64,000 nt of DNA from NCBI GenBank assembly GCA_035943095.1, contig DASZCN010000101.1:21724-85723 (forward strand), in the 5' to 3' direction. The position numbers were made by a program, and so were the translations under genes. This stretch comes from AG41 sp035943095 (GTDB lineage Bacteria > Gemmatimonadota > Gemmatimonadetes > Gemmatimonadales > GWC2-71-9). A model generated the notes under the pieces. That model was not told the DNA's origin and did no database searches. It saw nothing but the letters and a program-made list of their open reading frames with translations. Of this stretch, positions 43,756 to 52,579 are shown piece after piece; positions within the stretch are counted from its first letter, which is position 1, and each line of letters opens with the position of its first letter.

Positions 43756-43835
43756 GAGAGGGGAGAAGGGAGAGGTTCGCTCGTGCAACGCAACTCACCT
43801 TGCGCTGGAGCGTACCTCTCCCCTCTCCCTTCTCC
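43756..43835. repeat. Purine/pyrimidine inverted repeat
   Basis: A 22-base arm of gggagagg units just after 43755 is matched by an almost exact reverse complement at 43814-43835 (two mismatches). It lies between the divergent NtrY-like kinase and YjbQ genes, upstream of both. A hairpin so placed would sit in a 5' leader; alternatively it is a spread intergenic repeat, since similar ggagagggg tracts occur at 2962-3000. Confidence 0.45.
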
Positions 43836-43849
43836 CCGGCGAGGAGACG

Positions 43850-44269
43850 ATGCGGAGCCATACTCACTACCTCTGGTTCAATACCAAGTCCCGCCAGGAA
43901 ATCATCGACATCACCGACCAGGTGGCCCAGCAGGTACGCGAGAGCGGCGTGGTCGAGGGCCTGACGCTGGTCAGCGCCATGCACATCACCGCGTCCGTAT
44001 TCGTGAACGATCACGAATCGGGGCTATGGTCTGATATCCTGAAGTGGCTCGAGACCACGGTCGCCCCGTGGGACCCCAAGCGGTATCGCCACAACGAGAC
44101 CGGGGAAGACAACGCGGCGGCTCACCTGCGCAGCCTTACGATCGGGCACGAGGTGATCGTGCCGGTGACCGCCGGCAAGCTCGACCTCGGGCCCTGGCAA
44201 CGCGTGTTCTACGGGGAGTGGGATGGCCAGCGCAAGAAGCGCGTGGTCATCAAGGTGCTGGGGGAGTAG
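43850..44269 (+). CDS. YjbQ/UPF0047 family protein
   Basis: A 139-residue protein of the YjbQ fold. MRSHTHYLWFNTKSRQEIID, VSAMHITASVFVNDHESGL (His/Asn active-site-like cluster), RHNETGEDNAAAHLRS and GTW-like KLDLGPWQRVFYGEWDG are all family blocks. E. coli YjbQ has weak thiamin phosphate synthase activity, but the true role is unsettled. It stands alone on the plus strand, convergent with the anti-sigma-like gene, with a ~20-base overlap of the two reading frames at their ends. Confidence 0.92.
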   Translation: MRSHTHYLWFNTKSRQEIIDITDQVAQQVRESGVVEGLTLVSAMHITASVFVNDHESGLWSDILKWLETTVAPWDPKRYRHNETGEDNAAAHLRSLTIGHEVIVPVTAGKLDLGPWQRVFYGEWDGQRKKRVVIKVLGE

Positions 44270-45302
44270 CGGAAATGAGAGTGCTCTCGGTTAGGAAGTC
44301 GCGTCCGCCTCCCCTGGTCTTGATGAGCCAACCGCGGTCCTTGCTCGCCCACAACGTGAGCGGTGTTTCGTCTCCAGTTCGCATCTCAATTTTCCAGCAA
44401 TTAAATCGCCCGGCGGGAACGTCAATTCGGTCGCTCCCGAGGACTCTGAAGTCGAGAGGTGGGAACGGCGAGGCGCCTGGAACGCGACCGATCAGGCCGA
44501 CCGAATACACGCTGCCTTGCCACCCCCGGACCAGCGGAAGCGCCTGCAGCAGCATGGCGACGTCGTAGCGGGCCCACCGTAACACCAGTGGCGCGTCCTC
44601 GGCAGTGGGAAGTTTCGCCCTCGCGCGCCAGCTCCGAGGGTGAGGTCCGGTAATGTCGACTGCTTCACGCAGGCTGTCATGAGCGAAGTGCCGAGCGGCG
44701 TGAATCCGCTCGCCCGTCATGGACCATTCGATCGGCCGGAGCGTTTGCCGCACGAAGTACGTTGTGTCGGGCGGAACGTAGAATGTGTCCCCAGTCGGAG
44801 TCTGACCCACCAGCTTTTGAATCATCAGCCACGCAGGCTGTTCTGCCCGCACCGCCTCACGGACCGTAATCGTCAAACGATTGTGGCACTTGGTGAGAAC
44901 CTCGTCTATCGTGGCGCACATGTCGTACGTCCAAGTTCCCGCCTGAACTCGCGACGCGTCCACGTGGCGTACCAGGTCGTATCGAGGGGCGCGAGGCGGA
45001 CCTGTCTGCTGGGCCAGCGCCGCTCGGGGCCACAGTGACAGCGCTGCAGCAATGTCCTCATAGCCGGTATCGGAGGCAACAGGACTCCGCTCGCGAATGC
45101 GTGAGCTCATCACGACGGCCAGCGCTACCCCTGCGGCGACTGCGCCGACGATCCAGCGCGTGCGATCGCGGCTTACGTGCGGGAGGGCTACGCGGATTCC
45201 GGTAGCCCTGCTCTCGAGGATTTTGGGCAACAGGTGCGGCGGCGGCTCGGGCGCGGTCAATGCCCTGAGCCCTCGTTGAATCTCGTCGACCGTTCTCTTC
45301 AT
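44250..45302 (-). CDS. Putative membrane-anchored anti-sigma factor or ECF-linked sensor
   Basis: A 350-residue protein with ~48 cytoplasmic residues, one membrane helix (WIVGAVAAGVALAVVMSS) and a ~280-residue extracytoplasmic part. The latter resembles DUF3108-like lipid/cell-wall binding folds in its C-terminus (IDVPAGRFNCWKIEMRTGDE, LWASKDRGWLIK). ATG overlaps the ECF sigma stop (ATGA), which suggests it is the sigma factor's partner. The short cytoplasmic part lacks the zinc-binding HxxxCxxC of ZAS anti-sigmas, so any sigma binding would be by another mode. Its last 20 bases overlap the convergent YjbQ gene. Confidence 0.6.
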   Translation of the reverse strand: MKRTVDEIQRGLRALTAPEPPPHLLPKILESRATGIRVALPHVSRDRTRWIVGAVAAGVALAVVMSSRIRERSPVASDTGYEDIAAALSLWPRAALAQQTGPPRAPRYDLVRHVDASRVQAGTWTYDMCATIDEVLTKCHNRLTITVREAVRAEQPAWLMIQKLVGQTPTGDTFYVPPDTTYFVRQTLRPIEWSMTGERIHAARHFAHDSLREAVDITGPHPRSWRARAKLPTAEDAPLVLRWARYDVAMLLQALPLVRGWQGSVYSVGLIGRVPGASPFPPLDFRVLGSDRIDVPAGRFNCWKIEMRTGDETPLTLWASKDRGWLIKTRGGGRDFLTESTLISATPPAP

Positions 45303-45808
45303 CGCCCATCCTCCAGTGCCTTGCGGAGACGTCGCAGCGCGCGGGCCGCGCGCACGCGCGAAGCGCCGACGCTGATCCCGAGGAGATCCGCCACCTCGCC
45401 GTGCGAGTAGCCTTCGACCTCTCTGAGCATGACCACGACCCACAACGAGTCGGGAAGCCCGTTCACCGCACTCTCCAACGCCGAGGCATCCGTGCTGGCG
45501 GGGAGAGTCGGTTGCTGATCCGCGAAGTTCAACGGGACCTGGCGGCGGCGGGCGCGGCCCCGCAGCCGCAGGAGCGCGACGCGTGCGGTCACGCGTTTCA
45601 GCCAGCTCGTGAATTTCCCTCGCTCTTCATACCGAGCGAGCGCCTCGGGAAGGCCGACGAACACGTCGTGCACCACGTCCTCGGCATCCTCGCGAGTTCC
45701 CGTGAGCCGGTATGCCAGGCGATACAGAGCGCCTCCGTGCTCTCGGTAGAGCGCGGCCAGCGCCTCCGGACTACCGGCCCGGACCGCCTCGATCAAGGCT
45801 GCGCTCAT
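45299..45808 (-). CDS. ECF sigma factor (sigma-70 family)
   Basis: A 169-residue alternative sigma factor. Region 2 includes LYREHGGALYRLAYRLTGTREDAEDVVHDVFVGL (core binding and -10 recognition), and region 4 includes LPDSLWVVVMLREVEGYSHGEV and ADLLGISVGASRVRAARALRRL (-35 recognition helix-turn-helix). It starts at ATG 45808 and overlaps the membrane partner behind it. A possible ECF-type promoter lies upstream at 45894-45923, allowing autoregulation. Confidence 0.94.
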   Translation of the reverse strand: MSAALIEAVRAGSPEALAALYREHGGALYRLAYRLTGTREDAEDVVHDVFVGLPEALARYEERGKFTSWLKRVTARVALLRLRGRARRRQVPLNFADQQPTLPASTDASALESAVNGLPDSLWVVVMLREVEGYSHGEVADLLGISVGASRVRAARALRRLRKALEDGR

Positions 45809-45893
45809 CGGCCTCTACGCCAATGCTCTTGGATGGCAAAACGTTACCTCTTACGCCGCTCGCTCCGCGCCCCGTCGTTTGGCCTACCTCTTT

Positions 45894-45923
45894 TCACGCA
45901 AGTTGTTTATTTTCAAAGGTTCC
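45894..45923 (-). promoter_or_regulatory. Candidate ECF-type promoter of the sigma operon
   Basis: On the minus strand GGAACC (45923-45918) is followed 18 bases later by GCGTGA (45899-45894), similar to the GGAAC...CGT pattern of ECF sigma promoters. It would give a leader of about 80 bases before the sigma start. Pattern match only. Confidence 0.35.
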
Positions 45924-45930
45924 CAACGTT

Positions 45931-47523
45931 GTGAGGGACGTGGCAGACGTCGTGACAGGTCATTTAGCGGCGCTCTTTGCGCGAGCTGCGCAGGAGCATC
46001 CCGACCGAGAGTTCCTTGTATACGGTTCGCGCCGCATGACCTACGGGCAGGTGGAGCGTGAAGTCGTCGCGCTGGCTGAGTCGCTGGCCGGCCTGGGCCT
46101 CCGGAACGGGGACCGGCTGGCGGTGGACCTGCCGAACTGGCCGGAATGGGTGGTTACTCTGCTCGCCGCTGCATATCGCGGCGTCGTCCTCGTCCCCCTT
46201 GATCCCTCCCTCGCGATCCACGAGCGCAAGTACCAGCTCCGGCATGCCGAAGTACGTGCGGCAGTGGCGCCCGAGGGCTACGAGGGAACGGACTTCCTCG
46301 AGCTGTACGACGAGCTGCTGCCGGACTTGCCCGAGCTGCGCGCGCTCATCCTCGTGGGCGCGAGCGATCGCTGGCTCGACGACCGCGTGTATCGTTACGC
46401 GGACCTTATTTCCAAGCGCCCCGCGACGCCGGGAGTGATCGCGACCGGCGATCCCACCACGCTCCCGCTGGCGATCCTCTACACGTCCGGAACGATGGGC
46501 AAACCGAAGGGCGTCACGCTGTCCCACGGCAACATCACCATGACGGCACGCGCCTCGTGTGAGGCGGTGGGGCATACCGGGAGCGACCGGGTACTGGGGG
46601 CGGTTCCGGTGTTCACGATCTTCGGCGTACATGTCGTGGCCGTCACCATCACCGCCGGCGCGACGCTGGTGCTGCAAGAGCGCTTCGACGCAGGCGCTGC
46701 ACTGGAGCTGATCCAGCGTGAGCGGCTGACGATGGTGCATGGCGTTCCGACGATGTTCGAGCTCCTCATGCGTCATCCCTCGTTTGCGAAGTTGAGGCCG
46801 ACGACGTGCCGGTCGGGCCTCGTCGCCGGCAGCCCGGTCTCGCCCGATCTGGCGCGGCGCATCCGGCAGTGGTGCGACGTCCAGATCGCCTATGGGCTTA
46901 CCGAGACCGGGCCCACGGTGACGGTGACCCGGTTCGAGGATCCGGCGGAGCGGCGGGCACACACGGTCGGCCGGCCGATCGCGGGCGTGACCGTGAAGGC
47001 CGTCGACTTGAAGAACGGCAGCCTGCATGGGCCCGAGGCCGTGGGCGAGCTGGCGGTGCGGGGACCGAACGTGATGCTGGGCTACGACCGGATGCCCGGC
47101 GAAACGTCGCGGTCCGTCACCGCCGAGGGATTTTTCTTGACGGGCGACCTGGCCCTCGTCGACGAGGACGGCTACGTCAAGATTCTGGGCCGCCGGGCGG
47201 AGGTCATCATCCGCGGCGGCTACAAGATTTATCCACGCGAGCTGGAGGATCTCCTCCGGACGCACCCTGCCGTGGGCGACGCGAGCGTCGTCGGCATCCC
47301 CAACGAGATGCTCGGGGAGCTGATCTGTGCCTGCGTCGTGCCCACGGAGGGATCCATCGTGACAGGCGACGAGCTCAAGGACTTCTGTCGTGAAGCCGTC
47401 GCCGACTACAAAGTGCCCGACCTGGTGCGCTTCTTCGATGTCCTGCCGCTGACCGGAAGCGGCAAGGTGAAGCGAAGGGAGCTCGCGCAGGTCGTCGGCT
47501 TGGAGCTGAGCACAACCCCATGA
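45931..47523 (+). CDS. AMP-binding acyl-CoA ligase
   Basis: A 530-residue adenylate-forming enzyme that activates a fatty or other carboxylic acid as acyl-AMP and then a CoA thioester. Motifs: LYTSGTMGKPKGVTLSHGNI (P-loop), YGLTETGPTVTVTRF (A5), FLTGDLALVDEDGYVKILGR (A7/A8) and GSGKVKRREL with the catalytic Lys. GTG at 45931 starts the frame that best matches family length; an aaagg ribosome site is 11 bases upstream. Its stop overlaps the NYN gene start (ATGA). The acid substrate is not evident. Confidence 0.9.
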   Translation: MRDVADVVTGHLAALFARAAQEHPDREFLVYGSRRMTYGQVEREVVALAESLAGLGLRNGDRLAVDLPNWPEWVVTLLAAAYRGVVLVPLDPSLAIHERKYQLRHAEVRAAVAPEGYEGTDFLELYDELLPDLPELRALILVGASDRWLDDRVYRYADLISKRPATPGVIATGDPTTLPLAILYTSGTMGKPKGVTLSHGNITMTARASCEAVGHTGSDRVLGAVPVFTIFGVHVVAVTITAGATLVLQERFDAGAALELIQRERLTMVHGVPTMFELLMRHPSFAKLRPTTCRSGLVAGSPVSPDLARRIRQWCDVQIAYGLTETGPTVTVTRFEDPAERRAHTVGRPIAGVTVKAVDLKNGSLHGPEAVGELAVRGPNVMLGYDRMPGETSRSVTAEGFFLTGDLALVDEDGYVKILGRRAEVIIRGGYKIYPRELEDLLRTHPAVGDASVVGIPNEMLGELICACVVPTEGSIVTGDELKDFCREAVADYKVPDLVRFFDVLPLTGSGKVKRRELAQVVGLELSTTP

Positions 47524-49469
47524 CCCAACCGCCGCATTCGTATCTGCCTCGGCAGCACAAGGAGCCGCCGGCCCACGCGCCGAACGCTGCGCTCCTGATC
47601 GACTTCGACAACGTGACGATGGCGATCCGCTCGGATCTGCAGACGGAGCTGAAACGCCTCCTCCAGTCCGAAATCATCCGTGGTAAGGTCGCCGTCCAGC
47701 GCGCCTACGCCGACTGGCGACGCTACCAACAATACGTCGTGCCGCTCGCGGAATCCTCGATCGATCTGATCTTCGCGCCGGCCTACGGTTCCAACAAGAA
47801 GAACGCGACCGACATCCGTCTTGCCATCGACGCATTGGAGCTCGTGTTCACGCGGCCCGAGATCGGTACGTTCATCCTCCTCTCGGGCGATTCTGACTTC
47901 TCCGCCCTGGTCCTGAAGCTCAAGGAGTACGGCAAATACGTGATCGGCGTGGGGATCCGCGAGTCGTCGAGCGACTTGTTGATTCAGAACTGCGACGAGT
48001 ACTACTCCTACAACGAGCTCGCCGGATTCACGAAGGAGAGCGACGTCACGCACGTGCGCCACGACCCCTGGGAGCTCGTGGTCGAGGCCGTCAAGCAGAT
48101 GACGGCGCACAACGACGTGATGCGCTCCGATCGCCTGAAGCAGGTGATGCAGGAGATCGACCCGAACTTCGACGAAAAGGACGCAGGGTTCTCGCGGTTC
48201 TCGAAGTTCGTGGTCGAAGCGGCCCATCGGGGGCTGATCAACCTCACGAAGCTGGACAACGGTCAGTACGAGATCGGGCTGGGCTCCGAGGTGCCAGGGG
48301 CGGCGGCGCAGCCGTCGATCCGAGGCTCCGCTGAGCGATCACGAGGTGGGACTGGAGGGGGCCGCGGAGCAAGCCGCCGCGCAGGCGGCCGCGGGCAGGA
48401 GATGCCGGAGCCGGCCGGCGAAGCGGCACCAGCCCCCTCCTCCCCGGCGCGGCGCAGTGGCTTCTCGCTGGATGGCGCGTTTGGGCTCATCAAGCAGGCC
48501 ATCGGCAAGCTCGGAGGCGAGTCGCGGCCCGTGAGCGCCGAAGAGATCGGCGAGGCCATGGCCCAGATCAAGGGCGACGACGAGCCGATCGAGCCGGGGC
48601 AGGTGCAGAAACTCCTGCGCCAGGCGCATGACCGCGAGCTGATCGACCTCGCGAAAGAGGACGACGGCGCCTACACCGTCAAGCTACGGGAGGCGACGTC
48701 GCCCCCCCCCATGGCTCAACCGGAACCAGCCGCCGTCGCCGACGCTGACGAGGCGAACGACCCGCCGATGCCCGAGTCGTCCGCGCCGCCGTCGATGCGG
48801 CCCGCCCTCCAGGTGCCACCAGCGGGTGGAATCCCCTCTCGCAGCGCGCGGTTCCGCCGCGGCTCGCGCGGGCCGCGGGTCGCGCCGCCCGAGGTCCCCA
48901 AGATCGGTGTCGTCGAGGTTGATCCTAACTTCAAACCACGCATTGAGTTACTTCCTCCCAAGCCGACTGCCCCCGCGCCGCTCGCCTCCGAGGGCGCGCC
49001 CGTCGAGGCGCCGTCCGGTGGTGGCATCGAAAGGCCGGAGCCGAGGAGTGGTGGCGGTGAGCGAGGGCGCGGCGGGCGCGGGGGGCGCGGCCGTCAGGGA
49101 GGTAGCGGCGGTGGGGACGAGCGAGAGTCCGCTCTGGGTGATCGTGGAGACCGGGGACAACGCGGCGAGCGCAGCGAGCGCGGTGAGCGTGGTGGTCGGG
49201 GCCGTCGCGGCGGCCGCGGGCGAGGCGGTCGCGGGCGAAGCGCCGGCCGGGCGGGGGGCGGCGGGGGGGAGCCACGCAACGGGGAGCGCGCGGAGCCTCG
49301 AGAACCGCTCGAGCCGCGGATTGGGGCAGCCGGGGGCGGGGGGGCCGCTGACTCACGCCCGTCCACGCCTCCCCCGCCTCCCAAGCCGCCGGCTCGCGAA
49401 TCGGACGGCGAGGGCGAGGGAGAGTCCTTCTGGTCGAGAGTCAAGCGCGGGCTCACCGGCGGGGCGTGA
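47520..49469 (+). CDS. NYN ribonuclease-fold protein with LOTUS-like domains and RGG tail
   Basis: A 649-residue protein. Residues ~24-165 form a NYN (PIN-like, LabA/MARF1) domain: ALLIDFDNVTMAI with its Asp pair, SNKKNATDIRLAIDAL and FILLSGDSDFSALVLKLKE, all metal-binding. Two OST-HTH/LOTUS-type winged helices follow (about 180-255 and 320-395; FSRFSKFVVEAAHRGLINL and VQKLLRQAHDRELIDLAKE). Residues ~510-620 are disordered and Gly/Arg-rich with many RGG/GRG repeats, then a short FWSRVKRGLTGG end. It is probably an RNA-binding nuclease; RNA target unknown. Coupled by ATGA to the ligase upstream and to the glycosylase downstream. Confidence 0.88.
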   Translation: MTQPPHSYLPRQHKEPPAHAPNAALLIDFDNVTMAIRSDLQTELKRLLQSEIIRGKVAVQRAYADWRRYQQYVVPLAESSIDLIFAPAYGSNKKNATDIRLAIDALELVFTRPEIGTFILLSGDSDFSALVLKLKEYGKYVIGVGIRESSSDLLIQNCDEYYSYNELAGFTKESDVTHVRHDPWELVVEAVKQMTAHNDVMRSDRLKQVMQEIDPNFDEKDAGFSRFSKFVVEAAHRGLINLTKLDNGQYEIGLGSEVPGAAAQPSIRGSAERSRGGTGGGRGASRRAGGRGQEMPEPAGEAAPAPSSPARRSGFSLDGAFGLIKQAIGKLGGESRPVSAEEIGEAMAQIKGDDEPIEPGQVQKLLRQAHDRELIDLAKEDDGAYTVKLREATSPPPMAQPEPAAVADADEANDPPMPESSAPPSMRPALQVPPAGGIPSRSARFRRGSRGPRVAPPEVPKIGVVEVDPNFKPRIELLPPKPTAPAPLASEGAPVEAPSGGGIERPEPRSGGGERGRGGRGGRGRQGGSGGGDERESALGDRGDRGQRGERSERGERGGRGRRGGRGRGGRGRSAGRAGGGGGEPRNGERAEPREPLEPRIGAAGGGGAADSRPSTPPPPPKPPARESDGEGEGESFWSRVKRGLTGGA

Positions 49470-50059
49470 CGCGCTCCTCCGGAGCGCTGCCGGCATCGTT
49501 CTACGCGCGACCCACTCCCGAGGTCGCGCGTAGGCTTTTGGGGCACGTATTGGTGAGCGACATCGGTGGCCGCCGCACCGCGGGCCGGATCGTCGAGACG
49601 GAGGCGTATCTCGGTCCCGAGGATCCTGCGAGTCACGGTTACCGCGCGCGGCGCACGCGCCGTAACGAGAGCCTCTTCGCCCCGCCCGGCACTGCGTACG
49701 TCTACTTCACCTACGGCATGCACTGGTGCCTGAACGCCGTGACCGAGCGGGCCGGCTTTCCCTCGGCGGTGTTGATCCGCGCGGTCCAACCGCTCGAGGG
49801 GCTCGACACGATGCGGCGGCGCCGCGGTGGCGTCGACGATCGGCAGCTCTGCTCCGGGCCGGCCAAATTGTGCCAGGCTCTCGGCGTCACCGGTCGGCAG
49901 GACGGCGTGCCACTGACGGGGCGCAGCGGGTTGCGGATCGTGCGGAACGAGATACGACAGCGTCCAGCCATCACCACGACACCACGAATCGGCATCACCC
50001 ACGCGGCCGCATGGCCGTTGCGATTTCTGATCGAGGACTCTCCATGGGTGTCCCGCTAG
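49466..50059 (+). CDS. 3-methyladenine DNA glycosylase (AAG/MPG family)
   Basis: A 197-residue base-excision repair enzyme that removes alkylated and deaminated purines. Blocks RRLLGHVLVSDIGGRRTAG, RIVETEAYLGPEDPASHGYR (catalytic Glu), FAPPGTAYVYFTYGMHWCLN (base-flipping Tyr and pocket) and CSGPAKLCQALGV are family signatures. The start GTG overlaps the NYN gene stop (GTGA). The stop lies 13 bases inside the following dipeptidase gene. Confidence 0.95.
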   Translation: MTRSSGALPASFYARPTPEVARRLLGHVLVSDIGGRRTAGRIVETEAYLGPEDPASHGYRARRTRRNESLFAPPGTAYVYFTYGMHWCLNAVTERAGFPSAVLIRAVQPLEGLDTMRRRRGGVDDRQLCSGPAKLCQALGVTGRQDGVPLTGRSGLRIVRNEIRQRPAITTTPRIGITHAAAWPLRFLIEDSPWVSR

Positions 50060-51156
50060 GTCTGCTGCTCATGCTCCAACAGCCTATCATCGTGGACGGC
50101 CACATCGATACGCCGCAGCGCATGCTGGACATGAGAACGGACATCTCGGCGCGCCTCGCGGACGGGCACATTGACGTCCCGCGCATGCGCGAGGGCGGAC
50201 TCACCGCCGCGTTCTTTTCGATCTGGGTCGACGCCCGCTACGGGCGGGGAACGGCGTTCCAGCGGGCGATCGACTTGATCGGCGCGGTGCGGTCGCTGGC
50301 CGACACGAACCACGACGTCGAGCTTGCGACCACCGCCGAGGAGGTGCGGGCGGCCGCCGCCCGCGGGCACATCGCCGCGCTCATGGGGGTCGAGGGCGGG
50401 CATGCGATCGAAAACTCCCTCGAGAAGCTCGACTCCCTGTACCGCCTCGGCGTGCGCTACATGACGCTCACCTGGAACAACAGCAACGACTGGGCGGGCT
50501 CGTCCAGCGATGAGCGGCGCCGCGGGGGATTGACCCAGTTCGGGCGACGCGTGGTGCGGCGGATGAACGAGCTGGGGATGCTGGTGGACGTGTCCCACGT
50601 GTCGGATGCCACGTTCTGGGACGTGCTGGCAACGAGCACCAAACCGGTGATCGCCTCACACTCGTCCTGCCGCGCCCTGGCCCACAACCCGCGTAACTTG
50701 AGCGACGACCAGCTGCGTGCCATCGCCCGGAACGGGGGCGTGGTGGGAATCAACTTCTACCCGGTGTTCCTGGACGACCACTTCCGCCAACAGTACGAAG
50801 AGCTCCGACGCCGTCTCAAGCCCGAGACGGATGCCATCCACGTGCGGTACCGCGGCCATCCGGGGGAGTCGGCGTTCGAGGTGGACAAGTTCGTGGGTCA
50901 GCACGCGGAGAGCCTCGACGTTCCGTCGATCGATCGGCTCCTGGACCACATCGACCACGCGGTGCAGGTGATGGGCATCGACCACGTGGCCTTGGGCAGC
51001 GACTTCGACGGCATCAGCGTGCTACCGATGCCCATGAAAGACGCGACGTCGCTGCCCGAGCTCGTCCGCGCGCTTCACGGCCGCGGCTACTCGGACGGCG
51101 ACGTCCGCAAGATCCTCGGTGAGAACTTCCTGCGCCTGCTTACTGCCGGTCCGTGA
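50044..51156 (+). CDS. Membrane dipeptidase (peptidase family M19)
   Basis: A 370-residue zinc dipeptidase of the renal-dipeptidase type. Metal ligands: HxD in IIVDGHIDTPQRML, Glu in LMGVEGGHAIENS, His in VDVSHVSDATFWDV and VIASHSSCRAL, and a late Asp in LGSDFDGISV. Its N-terminus (MGVPLGLLLMLQQP) is too short for a clear signal, so it may be cytoplasmic or have a weak one. ATG at 50044 overlaps the glycosylase end by 16 bases. It can cleave L- and D-containing dipeptides; substrate unknown. Its last 17 bases overlap the convergent membrane-protein gene. Confidence 0.93.
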   Translation: MGVPLGLLLMLQQPIIVDGHIDTPQRMLDMRTDISARLADGHIDVPRMREGGLTAAFFSIWVDARYGRGTAFQRAIDLIGAVRSLADTNHDVELATTAEEVRAAAARGHIAALMGVEGGHAIENSLEKLDSLYRLGVRYMTLTWNNSNDWAGSSSDERRRGGLTQFGRRVVRRMNELGMLVDVSHVSDATFWDVLATSTKPVIASHSSCRALAHNPRNLSDDQLRAIARNGGVVGINFYPVFLDDHFRQQYEELRRRLKPETDAIHVRYRGHPGESAFEVDKFVGQHAESLDVPSIDRLLDHIDHAVQVMGIDHVALGSDFDGISVLPMPMKDATSLPELVRALHGRGYSDGDVRKILGENFLRLLTAGP

Positions 51157-52411
51157 TCCCTTCCTTGGAGCTGCCGAGCGAGTAGCGGAGCCCACCCTGG
51201 AACGTGTGCGTCGTGCCCTGGACCAGGAAGTTCGCCGCAGCAGACGTCAGGATGTAATGCCCGTACAGGGCGAGGCGGCCTTGCTTGATGTCGATCCCGC
51301 CCATCCACCAGAAGAACGCCTTGGTCCCCGCGTCTTCAGCCGCTGCCTGCAGCGTGGCCTGATCCCCTGCACTCTGGCAGCCCTGAGCAGAACAGCTCGT
51401 CTGGATGTTCAACGCCTCCATGATTGCGAACCCGCCGCCCGCGAACGGCTCTATGCGGGTTTGCGCTGGAAACGCCAACACGCCAACCATGATGCGTCGC
51501 AGGTTGCTAAACGAGACATTCCCAGGATTCACGACGCCGTGGGGCTCAATGACGGTCGCCTGGCGGGGACTGATGAAGACCGATTGTTCGTACGAGGCGT
51601 ACAGCGCCGTCTTCTTGGCGGTGATCAGCCAGTGGCCGCCAAACATCGGCTCGAAAGAATAGCCGTTGAAGTTGGTGCGGGACACGAAGATACCGGCCTC
51701 TGCGCCCCAGTACCACTTGTGCTGCCAGTCGGTCGCGCGCTGCTCGTACGTCGGGCCGCCGCGCCGCAGTGGTGGTGGTTTGGGAACCTGCCCGCCGGCC
51801 GCGAGGATGGAGTCGCGCTTCGCCTTGGGGATCTCGGGCACCTTTTCCTCGGGCACGCCGCCGCTCCCGAGGAAGAACGAGAGACCTGCCTGTGCTTGGG
51901 CGTGGAAGACATTCTGCCCTGTGAGGCAGCAGTTCTTGGGCGCGTAGTACCCGCGCGCCTCGAGGCGCAGGGCCAGGTGGTTGCCGATAAAGAACCGCTC
52001 GCCGATCCCGCCGTGTACCGCGTTCAAGGCAAAGTTGTACGGCGGGTTCACGCCCATGTCGATCCGGGAATAGCCGCCCAGGAGGTACAACACCGACTTG
52101 TTACCACCCGAGTTGAGAACGAGGCTGACGGATCCGATACGGACTTGCGTCTGGGTGATGTTCGGCGGGATAGGGCTGGGCCCGTTCTTCAAGTTCGCGT
52201 ACGTGACGTTGCCGTCGACTTCGATGCCGAAGACGTCGTTCAGGAAGAAGCCGAGCCGTCCTCCGCCACCGAACTGGTTATCCAGCTGGAAGGCTTGATC
52301 GTAGCGCGTGAACGTCCCGTATCCCCCGAACTCGAGCTGGTGCGCGTGCTGCGCGCTCACAGTCCCGGCCGCGCCAACCACCAGCACCCCAAGTACAGTG
52401 ACTACCCGCAT
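51140..52411 (-). CDS. Predicted outer-membrane protein with two beta-barrel-like halves
   Basis: A 423-residue exported protein (signal MRVVTVLGVLVVGAAGTVSAQ). Residues ~25-180 and ~235-415 each show alternating hydrophobic strands with Gly/aromatic pairs (GGRLGFFLNDVFGIEVDG; WYWGAEAGIFVSRTNFNGYSF), like eight-stranded OmpA/OprF-type barrels. They are joined by a Pro/charged linker (VPEEKVPEIPKAKRDSIL). One Cys pair occurs in each half (NCCLTGQN; TSCSAQGCQSAG). I do not recognise the family. It is monocistronic, behind an AT-richer 168-base spacer likely to hold its promoter. Confidence 0.7.
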   Translation of the reverse strand: MRVVTVLGVLVVGAAGTVSAQHAHQLEFGGYGTFTRYDQAFQLDNQFGGGGRLGFFLNDVFGIEVDGNVTYANLKNGPSPIPPNITQTQVRIGSVSLVLNSGGNKSVLYLLGGYSRIDMGVNPPYNFALNAVHGGIGERFFIGNHLALRLEARGYYAPKNCCLTGQNVFHAQAQAGLSFFLGSGGVPEEKVPEIPKAKRDSILAAGGQVPKPPPLRRGGPTYEQRATDWQHKWYWGAEAGIFVSRTNFNGYSFEPMFGGHWLITAKKTALYASYEQSVFISPRQATVIEPHGVVNPGNVSFSNLRRIMVGVLAFPAQTRIEPFAGGGFAIMEALNIQTSCSAQGCQSAGDQATLQAAAEDAGTKAFFWWMGGIDIKQGRLALYGHYILTSAAANFLVQGTTHTFQGGLRYSLGSSKEGITDRQ

Positions 52412-52579
52412 GGGCGACTCCCAGGATCGCGTTCAGAGAGGAAAAAACGCCACCCAAAATAGGGAGTTTGTCCGGAAAACGCGATACCCCTTCGGTTTAA
52501 GCCTCTGACTCTTGAAATTACTTGAAGGTTGGGGGGTCCTTCAGGTGCTCCGATACCCGAACTAATACCGAAGATCGGG
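52412..52579. other. AT-richer intergenic spacer between kbl and outer-membrane gene
   Basis: A 168-base non-coding stretch, noticeably richer in A and T than its surroundings, with tracts such as gaggaaaaaac and aaaatagggag. It should contain the end of the kbl transcript and the start of the outer-membrane protein transcript. A short palindrome-like cttgaaattacttgaag lies near 52512-52528. No convincing -35/-10 pair or T-run terminator stands out. Confidence 0.4.

Noticed and set aside
48826..49533. Alternative plus-strand frame over the RGG tail
   Set aside because: Product of low-complexity glycine/arginine codons; the NYN frame continues cleanly through it and couples to the next gene by GTGA.
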